This document shows positions 1-6,697 of a stretch of 10,552 nucleotides of DNA, one piece after another. Below the pieces are notes generated by a model. The model worked only from the letters and a program-made list of their open reading frames with translations, did no database searches and was not told the DNA's origin. Numbering within the stretch: the stretch's first letter is position 1; the number at the start of each line of letters is the position of its first letter. The position numbers and the translations under genes are program-made. Origin of the DNA: Ceratorhiza oryzae-sativae. Lineage: Eukaryota; Basidiomycota; Agaricomycetes; Cantharellales; Ceratobasidiaceae. The DNA is taken from positions 1-10,552 of the forward strand of contig JARWMV010000226.1 in the NCBI GenBank assembly GCA_030998015.1, written 5' to 3'.

Positions 1-1
1 C

Positions 2-1852
2 AAAGCGATGGTCCCAGCAGAAAGAAACTATGATATCTACAACAAAGAAATGCTGGCGATCATAAAAGCCCTCAAACACTGGCGTCACCTACTAGAAGGG
101 GCTGAACACCCGGTAAACATTGTTTGCGACCACAAGAATCTGGAATATTGGAAGACGAACCGGCCACTGAATGGCCGAGTCACACGATGGCATGAGTTCC
201 TGTCCAGGTTCGAATTCAAGATTCTATACATCGAGGGGGCAAAGAATGGCCGGGCAGACATACTCTCTAGGCTATCAAGGCACATCCCTAAAGAGGGGGG
301 TGAGAGCCAAGCTCTGCTGGCACAAAACCAATTTTTGGAATTAAAATCTCTGCAGCTACAAGCAATCACACCAGACCATGACCTGGAACAACTCATTAGG
401 GATGCTATCCCAGGGGATGAGCACCTGTCAAAGGTGCTAAAAGCCCTAGACAACAATGAAAAAGTCAAAAACTGGGAATGGGACGAAGGACTTTTACGAT
501 ACAAGGGCAGAATCTATGTCCCAAACAACAAAGAACTTCGCAAGCTGATCATGGAAAGCCGTCATGACAACCCAGCTGCAGGACACCCAGGACAGTTCAG
601 AACATACGAATTGTTAAACCGCAAATATACATGGTCATCAATGAGAAAATCAGTCAACGAATATGTCACACATTGTGAATCTTGTATAAGGAACAAGCAC
701 AGCAACCAGGTTCCCCCAGGGCTCCTAAACCCAATACCAGCACCAGAAAAACCTTGGGAAGAAATCACCTACAATCTGATCACAGGACTACCCCTGTCAG
801 AAGGGTTCGACGCCATATTCACAGTAGTCAACAGACTAACAAAAATGGTCCACTTTATCCCATGTCAGTCAGAGGCCAGTGCCATGGACTGCGCAAACTT
901 GTTCCTGACCTACGTATGGAAACTTCATGGGCTGCCATGGAAAACCATTTCAGACCATGGTCCCAACTTTGCATCCAAATTCCTAAGGCACCTGTATAAA
1001 CGGCTAGACATAAAACCCTCCTACTCTACAGCATATCACCCACAAACAGATGGCCAGTCAGAAAGGGCCAACCAAGTAGTAGAAGGGTACCTGAGACACT
1101 ACGTATCGGACCGGCAGGACAACTGGGTCTCACTCTTACCTCTGGCCGAATTTGCCTACAACAATGGCGTCAATGCCTCAACTGGCAAAACACCGTTCTT
1201 TGCAAACTACGGTTTCCACCCAAGGCTGGCAGTTGGAGACAAGGAGGAACAGGAGTTCCCTGTAGCAGATAATTATGCAGAATGGCTTCAAAAGGGCCAT
1301 GACAAACTCAAGGCCGCTCTGGAGCTAGCAAACCAGAGGACCAAAGAATACTACGATCGTAAACATTGGACCCCAGAAGTCATCAAGGTGGGAGACAAAG
1401 TCTGGCTTGACACCAAGAACATACGCACACAACAGGCCTCCAGGAAATTGGCCCACAAGAGAGTTGGACCATTCAAGGTGGTAGCACAACACAGCACTCA
1501 CGCCTTCAAACTGGACTTGCCAGTAACCATGAAAATACATCCAGTATTTCATGTCTCGCTCCTGACCAAACATAAAGACGATCCATACAGACGTCAGGTT
1601 CCCCCACCACCACCTGTGGTAACTCCTGAAGGGGAAGAAGAATTCGAAGTGGAACAGATCATAAAATCACGATACAACAAAAGGTCTAACATCTTCGAAT
1701 ACTATGTCAAATGGCTTGGCTACGACGAGCGACAATGGTTAACTTATGACGACCTGGTGAACGCACCAGAACTCATTGCCAACTATGTCAAGTCACACCC
1801 AAAGGCACCCCAGGACCCCCGTGCCTTGAAGGGGGGAAGTGTCACAAACTGA
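2..1852 (+). CDS. Copy A pol polyprotein, C-terminal part (RNase H, integrase, chromodomain)
   Basis: The frame is open from the window edge; the first Met (position 8, residue 1 here) is internal, not a start. RNase H residues E14, D41 and D84 are visible. The integrase zinc-binding set is H186, H193, C223 and C226. In the catalytic core, D316 and E352 keep the exact 35-residue spacing, and the TDGQSER segment is typical. The position of the first catalytic Asp (codon 773-775) is Asn, whereas copy B has Asp there, so this integrase is probably inactive. A GPY/F-type module follows around residues 487-520, then a proline run and a chromodomain at about 546-595 (YVKWLGY, NAPELI). The stop codon lies inside the LTR. 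In an intact element the protein would ripen RNA/DNA hybrids and insert cDNA into chromatin. Confidence 0.92.
   Translation, partial: KAMVPAERNYDIYNKEMLAIIKALKHWRHLLEGAEHPVNIVCDHKNLEYWKTNRPLNGRVTRWHEFLSRFEFKILYIEGAKNGRADILSRLSRHIPKEGGESQALLAQNQFLELKSLQLQAITPDHDLEQLIRDAIPGDEHLSKVLKALDNNEKVKNWEWDEGLLRYKGRIYVPNNKELRKLIMESRHDNPAAGHPGQFRTYELLNRKYTWSSMRKSVNEYVTHCESCIRNKHSNQVPPGLLNPIPAPEKPWEEITYNLITGLPLSEGFDAIFTVVNRLTKMVHFIPCQSEASAMDCANLFLTYVWKLHGLPWKTISDHGPNFASKFLRHLYKRLDIKPSYSTAYHPQTDGQSERANQVVEGYLRHYVSDRQDNWVSLLPLAEFAYNNGVNASTGKTPFFANYGFHPRLAVGDKEEQEFPVADNYAEWLQKGHDKLKAALELANQRTKEYYDRKHWTPEVIKVGDKVWLDTKNIRTQQASRKLAHKRVGPFKVVAQHSTHAFKLDLPVTMKIHPVFHVSLLTKHKDDPYRRQVPPPPPVVTPEGEEEFEVEQIIKSRYNKRSNIFEYYVKWLGYDERQWLTYDDLVNAPELIANYVKSHPKAPQDPRALKGGSVTN
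1828..1839 (+). other. Polypurine tract of copy A
   Basis: Twelve uninterrupted purines (GAAGGGGGGAAG) end exactly where the LTR begins with TGTCAC. This is the usual position of the plus-strand DNA primer of LTR elements. The tract is part of the pol reading frame, encoding its last residues. Confidence 0.85.
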
Positions 1853-2216
1853 CACGCATATATCCACTCTATAATATTTTCTTGATTTATTACATTTTAT
1901 GAGATCATCTTCAAAACATACTTGCCTTTTATGGTATATCTGTATCATGTGACTCAGGGGATGTTCCGGACCGGTAACCGAGATGTATTTCAACTCCAAT
2001 GTGAAATTCCGCAGCTCCGCAGTCGCTTCTACTGCTTCTATCTCTTATCAGTCGTGACTCACTGTACAGACTTGTTTGTTATGATGTGGCTTGTACTATG
2101 TATATAAACTGGGTCAAGTTCGCAGAGGACTCCTCAAGAACTTGACCTCTCATCGAATACAAGTTCTCTTATTTTACTTACTATTTTCCTCATTGCCTGA
2201 CTTGTCGTCGTCGACA
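1840..2216 (+). repeat. 3' LTR of copy A (377 bp, complete)
   Basis: It starts TGTCAC and ends TCGACA, so the ends are TG...CA with a 4-bp inverted repeat TGTC/GACA. It matches the LTR at 3640-4016 base for base in length. About 25 substitutions separate them, of which about eight are CpG in copy B and TpG or CpA here. The TATA box (2101-2108) and the self-primer 15-mer (2134-2148) are unchanged, which fits these being the functional core. Confidence 0.95.
2101..2108 (+). promoter_or_regulatory. TATA box in copy A LTR
   Basis: TATATAAA lies about 30 bp before the first bases of the self-primer complement, the spacing expected between a TATA box and a transcription start. As part of a 3' LTR it could drive outward transcription into the palindrome at 2217-3205. 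Confidence 0.7.
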
Positions 2217-2689
2217 ACCATAAAGTTGAGCCTTGGACAATCCATGAATCTCAGCACCTAGCTCGCCGATTTTGATCAAACAAAGTGCGCGCAGATAGTT
2301 ATCACTATCTTTGGTATAGATCTGCGCCGTTTGAGAGCAATTTTATCAGTAGATGTACATGCATATAATCGATCATATATAGGGCACATTTCCCCCTATT
2401 ACAGCTTGCCTATAAACAAAAAAGGAGGCTAGAAAGTTCTCTTTGCACTCAAACTATCAGATATGATTAGTAGATCTCAGGAGAGTGTAAATTCTAAGGT
2501 ATACTAAGCAGACGTAACTGGACCCAAATGCTGCACAATACCCCCTGGTTTCAGAAACCTGAAAGCGACAGCTGTATAGGATTCAACCAGCCCGGTAATA
2601 GACGTAGGCATGCTTCATATGTACATGCATCTTATGTATCATGCTCAAGACACAGAGCCAGCCATAACTCTAGCTACAGACTGTGCATC
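2217..2689. repeat. Left arm of a 989-bp palindrome
   Basis: Read on the opposite strand, this 473-bp arm matches 2732-3205 almost completely. I see a dozen or so differences and a one-base length difference near 2515-2520. Several differences are CpG here and TpG or CpA in the right arm, for example near 2286, 2327-2331 and 2371. The arm has no convincing gene. It begins at the base following copy A's LTR, so its outer part may have been split off by the insertion of copy A. Confidence 0.93.
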
Positions 2690-2731
2690 ACTCAAATCAA
2701 CAATTTTACTATCAGAAACTGTCAAAAGTTC
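2690..2731. other. Loop (unpaired centre) of the palindrome
   Basis: These 42 bases separate the two arms and have no counterpart. A transcript across the region in either direction would fold into a hairpin of about 470 bp with this as the loop. I see no motif in it. Confidence 0.8.
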
Positions 2732-3205
2732 GATGCACAGTCTGTAGCTAGAGTTATGGCTGGCTCTGTGTCTTGAGCATGATACATAAGATGCATGTAC
2801 ATATGAAGCATGCCTACGTCTATTACCGGGCTGGTTGAATCCTATACAGCTGTCGCTTTCAGGTTTCTGAAACCAGGGGGTATTGTGCAGCATTTGAGTC
2901 CAGTCTACATCTGCTTAGTATACCTTAGAATTTACACTCTCCTGAGATCTACTAATCATATCTGATAGTTTGAGTGCAAAGAGAACTTTCTAGCCTCCTT
3001 TTTTGTTTATAGGCAAGCTGTAATAGGGGGAAATGTGCCCTATATATGATTGATTATATGCATGTACATCTACTGATAAAATTGCTCTCAAACAGTGCAG
3101 ATCTATACCAAAGATAGTGATAGCTATCTGCGTGCACTTTGTTTGATCAAAATCGGCCAGCTAGGTGCTGAGATTCATGGATTGTCCAAGGCTTGACTTT
3201 ATGGT
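2732..3205. repeat. Right arm of the 989-bp palindrome
   Basis: This is the inverted copy of 2217-2689. Its last five bases, ATGGT, pair with the ACCAT that follows copy A's LTR. Pairing cannot be followed beyond 3205 because the partner would have to lie before copy A, outside the window. CpG sites kept in the left arm are often lost here, so this arm has decayed more. Confidence 0.93.
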
Positions 3206-3639
3206 GCCTTGAATTTCAAAAGTCTTGTAGCACAATTGATGACTTATTTGGCCATATCTCTTTGGCCTCTGTTTCAATTTCTTTGAGACTTGGTACAGTG
3301 ATAGACATATAGCTATTACACAACCTCTAATAGTACATTGAAATCGGAAGACCAGACCACTGCTGGCCAGACTGGGTTCAGTGAAAAATCCATCACATGC
3401 TGCAAGACTTTTGTCAGCAAGTGTACATGGTATTATTGAGTGGAGCTATGGTTTGACTGAACATACCGTCTACCATCCACTTCCTGTTATGAAGGAAATG
3501 TTAGCTTGGCTGTGAGAACATCTTCAAGTGGAGAAGATGAACTCACACTGTGCTGGTCAAGTCTTACCATCTGCACCTGTAAATGTGATAGCTGCAGGTG
3601 TCCAGAAGGGAGTTGACTCTCCTGGTGCTTTGTGGTTTG
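3206..3639. other. Spacer between palindrome and copy B; no assignable gene
   Basis: These 434 bp hold no recognised domain. On the + strand one frame is open from 3342 to 3639 except for a TGA at 3513-3515, and could be a remnant of coding sequence cut off by copy B; I do not recognise the product. The segment may also be the outward continuation of the palindrome's right arm. The last five bases (GTTTG, 3635-3639) are the candidate target-site duplication of copy B, whose partner lies beyond the window. Confidence 0.45.
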
Positions 3640-3900
3640 TGTCACGAACTGACACGCATACATCCACTCGACAATATTTTCTCGATTTACTACATTTTAT
3701 GAGATCATCTTCAAAACATACTTGCCTTTTATGGTATATCTGTATCACGTGACTCAGGGAATGATCCGGACCAGTAACCGAGATGTATTTCAACTCTGAT
3801 GTGAAATTCCGCAGTTCCGCAGTCGCTTCTACTGCTTCTATCTCTTATCTGTCGTGACTCACTGTACGGACTTGTTTGTTATGATGTGGCTCGTACTGTG

Positions 3901-3908
3901 TATATAAA
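3901..3908 (+). promoter_or_regulatory. TATA box of copy B 5' LTR
   Basis: TATATAAA is followed about 30 bp downstream by the sequence complementary to the primer-binding site, placing the RNA 5' end at about 3931-3934. The same box lies at the same place in all three LTRs. Confidence 0.75.
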
Positions 3909-3933
3909 CCAGGTCAAGTTCGCAGAGGACTCC

Positions 3934-3948
3934 TCAAGAACTTGACCT
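3934..3948 (+). other. Self-primer at the RNA 5' end
   Basis: TCAAGAACTTGACCT is the exact reverse complement of 4019-4033 just after the LTR. In Tf1 of fission yeast the first 11 nt of the RNA fold back, pair with the primer-binding site and are cut to give the reverse-transcription primer. The position, perfect match and absence of a tRNA-type site suggest the same here. The predicted start site is inferred from the TATA box, not seen. Confidence 0.75.
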
Positions 3949-4018
3949 CTCGTCGAATACAAGTTCTTTTACTTTTCTTACTATTTTCCTCGTCGCCTGA
4001 CTTGTCGTCGTCGACATC

Positions 4019-4033
4019 AGGTCAAGTTCTTGA
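4019..4033 (+). other. Primer-binding site (self-complementary type)
   Basis: AGGTCAAGTTCTTGA starts two bases after the LTR's terminal CA. Its 15 bases pair perfectly with 3934-3948, leaving a 70-nt RNA loop. The two extra bases are what integrase 3'-end processing normally removes. Confidence 0.75.
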
Positions 4034-4272
4034 CAATCGTAAGTCTCAGTGTCATCTGGGATACGTTTGGAACACCGTCGGCGTCGTCTCGAGATAACTC
4101 CTTGTTGCCTTCCCCAATCCCACTCCACCTATCCACAGTCACGAGATATTGTTGCCCTATACGCGCCTCTGTGAAACCTTGCATAGCCAGGTCCCTCACA
4201 CGTCGTAACAAGCTCCGGTTCTCTAATCTCTTTCGTCAACAAGAGGTGGGGTCGCTCATTGCCCTTAAGTAG

Positions 4273-5279
4273 CTGAGCAACAGAGGTCACCTTCCTATTC
4301 CCATAGACTCGGGAAAGGGTCTATTTTTTCCTTTTATCTTGCTCTTGCTCAAGTACGTCTCTGACGGAACGCACGGCCCTCAAGTGGCACAACCTTTTAC
4401 AGAAGATCAGCGCTGCCGTCTGTGTGGGTGGTTTGGACACCTATCGATCCACTGCTTCACCCTCAACTTGGTCGAAAGTATCCTTGAAGAAGCAGGGCAC
4501 ATCGATTTTAACCGAGTAGTAATTATCAAAGTCCGCCCCCAGAGAGTTGGACGTGCCCAACAAGCCTTCGTCACCGAGCCAGGTGCCCCTGAGTGCAAGA
4601 TCTGCCGTCGGCCAAACGAAGCCACCTTCCCCGCGCGTTGCCCTTATTGTCCCAAGAAGGACAAATTCCTCTATTACTACACCATCCCTCGCAACCAGCT
4701 CTAAGCTGGAGAACCTCGGTCAACAGCTTCTTCGTCACCTGCTAAACACTATCAAAAATTTCCAAGACAGGTACCGTTACTACCGGAATAAGTACGAAGA
4801 AACCTGTGAAAAACTTCACGAAGCCGAGGCCTGTTGCACATACTTAACTGAGCGTTTGCGCGAACACCAGGAGGACTACCTATCCCTCCTCCAAGACCAT
4901 CTCAGACTAGAAGCAATAGTCCGAGAAACAATTGAACCCCACGAGTACGCCTTCCCCGTCTTCTCAACACCGTCAGACCTCCCTCACCCCACCTTTCTAA
5001 GTGGCACGGGCTCGCCAATTCAGGAAGAAGCACCCCTTCCGGCAGCCCAAATCAATCCTTCCCAAGGAAGCCCTCCTTCGGGACCAAATTAAACTAAAGA
5101 GGGTGGAGTGTCCATATCGTTGCCAGGACACCAAAAGCTGGGACTTGGACGATACTTGGTTGAGGTTCGCAGGAATCGGGAACTTTGAAATCTATAGATT
5201 TGTGAGGGGAACGGAAATTCTTTATTATCAAAACAACTCTCAATTCCCTGTACTTCCTTACCGTCTTCGTCGCCTTTAA
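4273..5279 (+). pseudogene. Upstream ORF without ATG ("ORF0"): zinc knuckle plus coiled coil, frame-broken
   Basis: Three successive frames look protein-coding. The first (4273-4704, after a TAG at 4270-4272) has a CCHC knuckle, C-X2-C-X4-H-X4-C (4414-4455), and a Cys4 motif, C-X2-C-X11-C-X2-C (4594-4650). The second (about 4700-5092) is rich in Glu, Lys, Arg, Leu and Tyr and reads as a coiled coil, followed by a Pro/Ser-rich stretch. The third (about 5050-5279) has a charged helix-like start and an aromatic-rich end. One shift near 4690-4705 and one near 5040-5060 would join them into about 330 codons. No frame has an ATG, so translation would need a non-AUG start or a spliced-on start; otherwise it is a relic. 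I do not recognise the family. Its domain order is unlike gag, where the knuckle is C-terminal. Confidence 0.5.
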
Positions 5280-5303
5280 AAATCTACTCGAGTCCCTTCT
5301 AAA

Positions 5304-5522
5304 ATGGCATCGCCAACCCCTGCCCCTACTTGGGCGAATATGTCTGATGAAGATAAGGTCATCTATATGCTTCGATCAATGGACGAACTGCGAGAGCGAA
5401 CCAATAATCTCCAAAATGATATTGGGGACGTCGAACACAACAATAAGACCTACACAGATTCACTCGAGGCCAAACTTACCACGAATCAGACAAAAATAGA
5501 TGCGGATATATGGCCGGACTAG
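5304..5522 (+). CDS. gag, N-terminal piece (before frame break)
   Basis: This is the first ATG of the predicted transcript, in a favourable context (AAAATGG). The 72-codon frame is predicted to be helical with heptad-like Leu/Ile spacing and polar residues, fitting the N-terminal coiled coil of Tf1/sushi-type Gag. It reaches a TAG at 5520-5522. The main Gag frame starts at 5510 in another frame. An ATATAT run at 5506-5511 with two surplus bases explains the break, so the two pieces were probably one Gag of about 460 residues. Confidence 0.7.
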   Translation: MASPTPAPTWANMSDEDKVIYMLRSMDELRERTNNLQNDIGDVEHNNKTYTDSLEAKLTTNQTKIDADIWPD

Positions 5523-6697
5523 CCACCAATGTCAATAACCTAGTAGGAATGTTAGCCATTCTTCAAACTACTATCACGCGCATTGAAGCGCAAATCAACA
5601 CCTCCATGGGCGGCTCAGGCGCTGTCCAAGTACTAGCTCCCACAGGTACAGTCCAACCACAACCAACCGCACCTGCTCCTTCTGGAGGGTCGACTGCAAA
5701 GGTTAAGATGGCCGCCCCTCAAAAGTTCGATGGCACAAAGCGGGAAGACGCCATCTCATTCAGAATTGCATGTGCCCGATATATCAACACAAACATGAGT
5801 GGGCACTCGGCTGACCAAGTAGTTGCCTTCATCACCTCTTATCTCGAAGGGTCAGCAGCAGAATGGGTTAACTCGTATGAAGAATTCGAAATTCTCAACC
5901 CTGGAACTGCAATCCCCTGGCTTCACAATGCCAATTTATTCTGGCAAGAATTTACTACCCGATATGGGGACCTGAACCGCACTGAAAATAACCGCGACAA
6001 ATGGCGGAAGTTGAAACAGTCCAAGACGGTTCAGGACTATCTCACCCTATTCAACTTATATTCCACAGGCCTCAACTACAACGATGCCGCCATGCGTGAT
6101 CAGTTCTATGATGGTCTGTCGTCAGATATAACAGATAGCATGGTGGCCCAAAACTATGATCCCCGCACAAAGACATTTGCCCAGCTCACACAGCGGGCCC
6201 TGGAAATTGACCGCCACCTCATTTCCTTTGGCAGCAAGAGGACATCTCACGGGGGTAATAAGTCCAGCAGCAACAATGCTTCGACTAGCAGGCCCACAAA
6301 TAACCCCCAAAGTGCCCCCCAAAAGGAGAAATTCAAGAATGGGGAACGTATATACAAGATTAAAGATGGCAGGGCTGTAAAGGGTCAAATCGTAGCCATT
6401 GGCCCTAATACAAAGGGCTTCACGGTTCCAACCGTCCGTTACGACGGCAGTAATACCAACGTACAAGAATCCTTCAAGGACATAAAGAAGGACAACCATC
6501 CGCCGGTGGCCCCAAAAGCAAAGGATCCAGACGCAATGGATCTGGATAGCGCAGGAAAAGGAAAGGGGACGAACACCTGCTATAACTGTGGAGGACGGGG
6601 CCATATTGCAGCCAAATGCCCCTCAGCTAAGATGTCAGGATACGAGGCAGTGGTTGAGGATGTAGAAACAACCGACAATGAGTCGGTAAAAGAATGA
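5510..6697 (+). CDS. gag, main part: capsid-like domain and CCHC zinc knuckle
   Basis: The 395-codon frame holds a Pro/Thr/Ala-rich linker (about residues 40-65), then a retrotransposon Gag capsid-like domain (about 68-240; FDGTKREDAISF, WQEFTTRYGD and QFYDGL are typical signatures). A basic, Asn/Ser-rich linker follows, then a nucleocapsid zinc knuckle CYNCGGRGHIAAKC (6578-6619). Gag forms the cytoplasmic particle that packages the RNA. The ATG at 5510 may be internal, because coding sequence in the frame used by 5304-5522 continues into it. The stop codon overlaps the pol ATG as ATGA. Confidence 0.88.
   Translation: MAGLATNVNNLVGMLAILQTTITRIEAQINTSMGGSGAVQVLAPTGTVQPQPTAPAPSGGSTAKVKMAAPQKFDGTKREDAISFRIACARYINTNMSGHSADQVVAFITSYLEGSAAEWVNSYEEFEILNPGTAIPWLHNANLFWQEFTTRYGDLNRTENNRDKWRKLKQSKTVQDYLTLFNLYSTGLNYNDAAMRDQFYDGLSSDITDSMVAQNYDPRTKTFAQLTQRALEIDRHLISFGSKRTSHGGNKSSSNNASTSRPTNNPQSAPQKEKFKNGERIYKIKDGRAVKGQIVAIGPNTKGFTVPTVRYDGSNTNVQESFKDIKKDNHPPVAPKAKDPDAMDLDSAGKGKGTNTCYNCGGRGHIAAKCPSAKMSGYEAVVEDVETTDNESVKE

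Larger units (their letters stand above)
1..2216 (+). mobile_element. Copy A: 3' part of a Ty3/gypsy chromodomain retrotransposon
   Basis: The segment carries, in order, the end of pol (RNase H, integrase, chromodomain), a polypurine tract and a complete 377-bp LTR. Its 5' part lies before the window. It is colinear with 8373-10552 of copy B with high nucleotide identity; the one length change I identified is a missing A in copy B near 8811. The LTR differs from copy B's 5' LTR at roughly 25 of 377 positions by eye, so the two copies are not the product of one recent event. The five bases after the LTR (ACCAT, 2217-2221) would be one half of its target-site duplication; the other half is off-window. 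Confidence 0.93.
3640..4016 (+). repeat. 5' LTR of copy B (377 bp)
   Basis: It has TGTC...GACA ends. From the TATA box at 3901, U3 should run to about 3930, R would begin near 3931-3934, and U5 ends at 4016. The last ATG on the sense strand is in U3 (near 3882-3886). An inverted repeat AGGTCAAGTT (3911-3920) / AACTTGACCT (3939-3948) flanks the predicted start site. Confidence 0.95.
4017..5303 (+). promoter_or_regulatory. Long ATG-free 5' leader before gag
   Basis: Reading every base, I find no ATG on the sense strand from the predicted RNA start (about 3931) to the gag ATG at 5304, whereas CAT (ATG of the other strand) occurs ten times. A scanning ribosome would therefore meet the gag ATG first, although the leader is about 1.37 kb. 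The first 250 bases hold the primer-binding site and a perfect-looking splice donor (GTAAGT, 4039-4044); from 4273 on the leader contains protein-like frames (separate entry). Packaging signals would be expected here but none can be named. Confidence 0.8.

Noticed and set aside
85..504. Minus-strand ORF opposite RNase H and linker, repeated at 8457-8768
   Set aside because: Shadow of the pol frame; the strong protein motifs are on the + strand.
682..999. 105-codon + ORF inside integrase
   Set aside because: Alternate frame of a well-supported integrase; disrupted in copy B.
2528..2893. Two ORFs on opposite strands (2528-2776 + and 2645-2893 -) with the same first 50 or so residues
   Set aside because: They are the same palindrome arm read twice; no domain or coding signal. 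The duplication is a consequence of the inverted repeat.
4017..4040. tRNA primer-binding site
   Set aside because: The bases after the LTR do not start with TGG or resemble an initiator-Met tRNA 3' end, while the 15-bp self-complement explains them fully.
5510..5522. Programmed frameshift within gag at the AT run
   Set aside because: The run looks like a dinucleotide-repeat length change with no recoding context, so mutation or sequencing error is more likely.
6122..6604. 160-codon minus-strand ORF opposite gag
   Set aside because: Lies entirely within the gag frame with its capsid-like and zinc-knuckle motifs; no independent support.
6680..6697. Programmed -1 frameshift between gag and pol
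   Set aside because: No X-XXY-YYZ heptamer fits the gag frame in the short overlap; stop-start reinitiation fits better.
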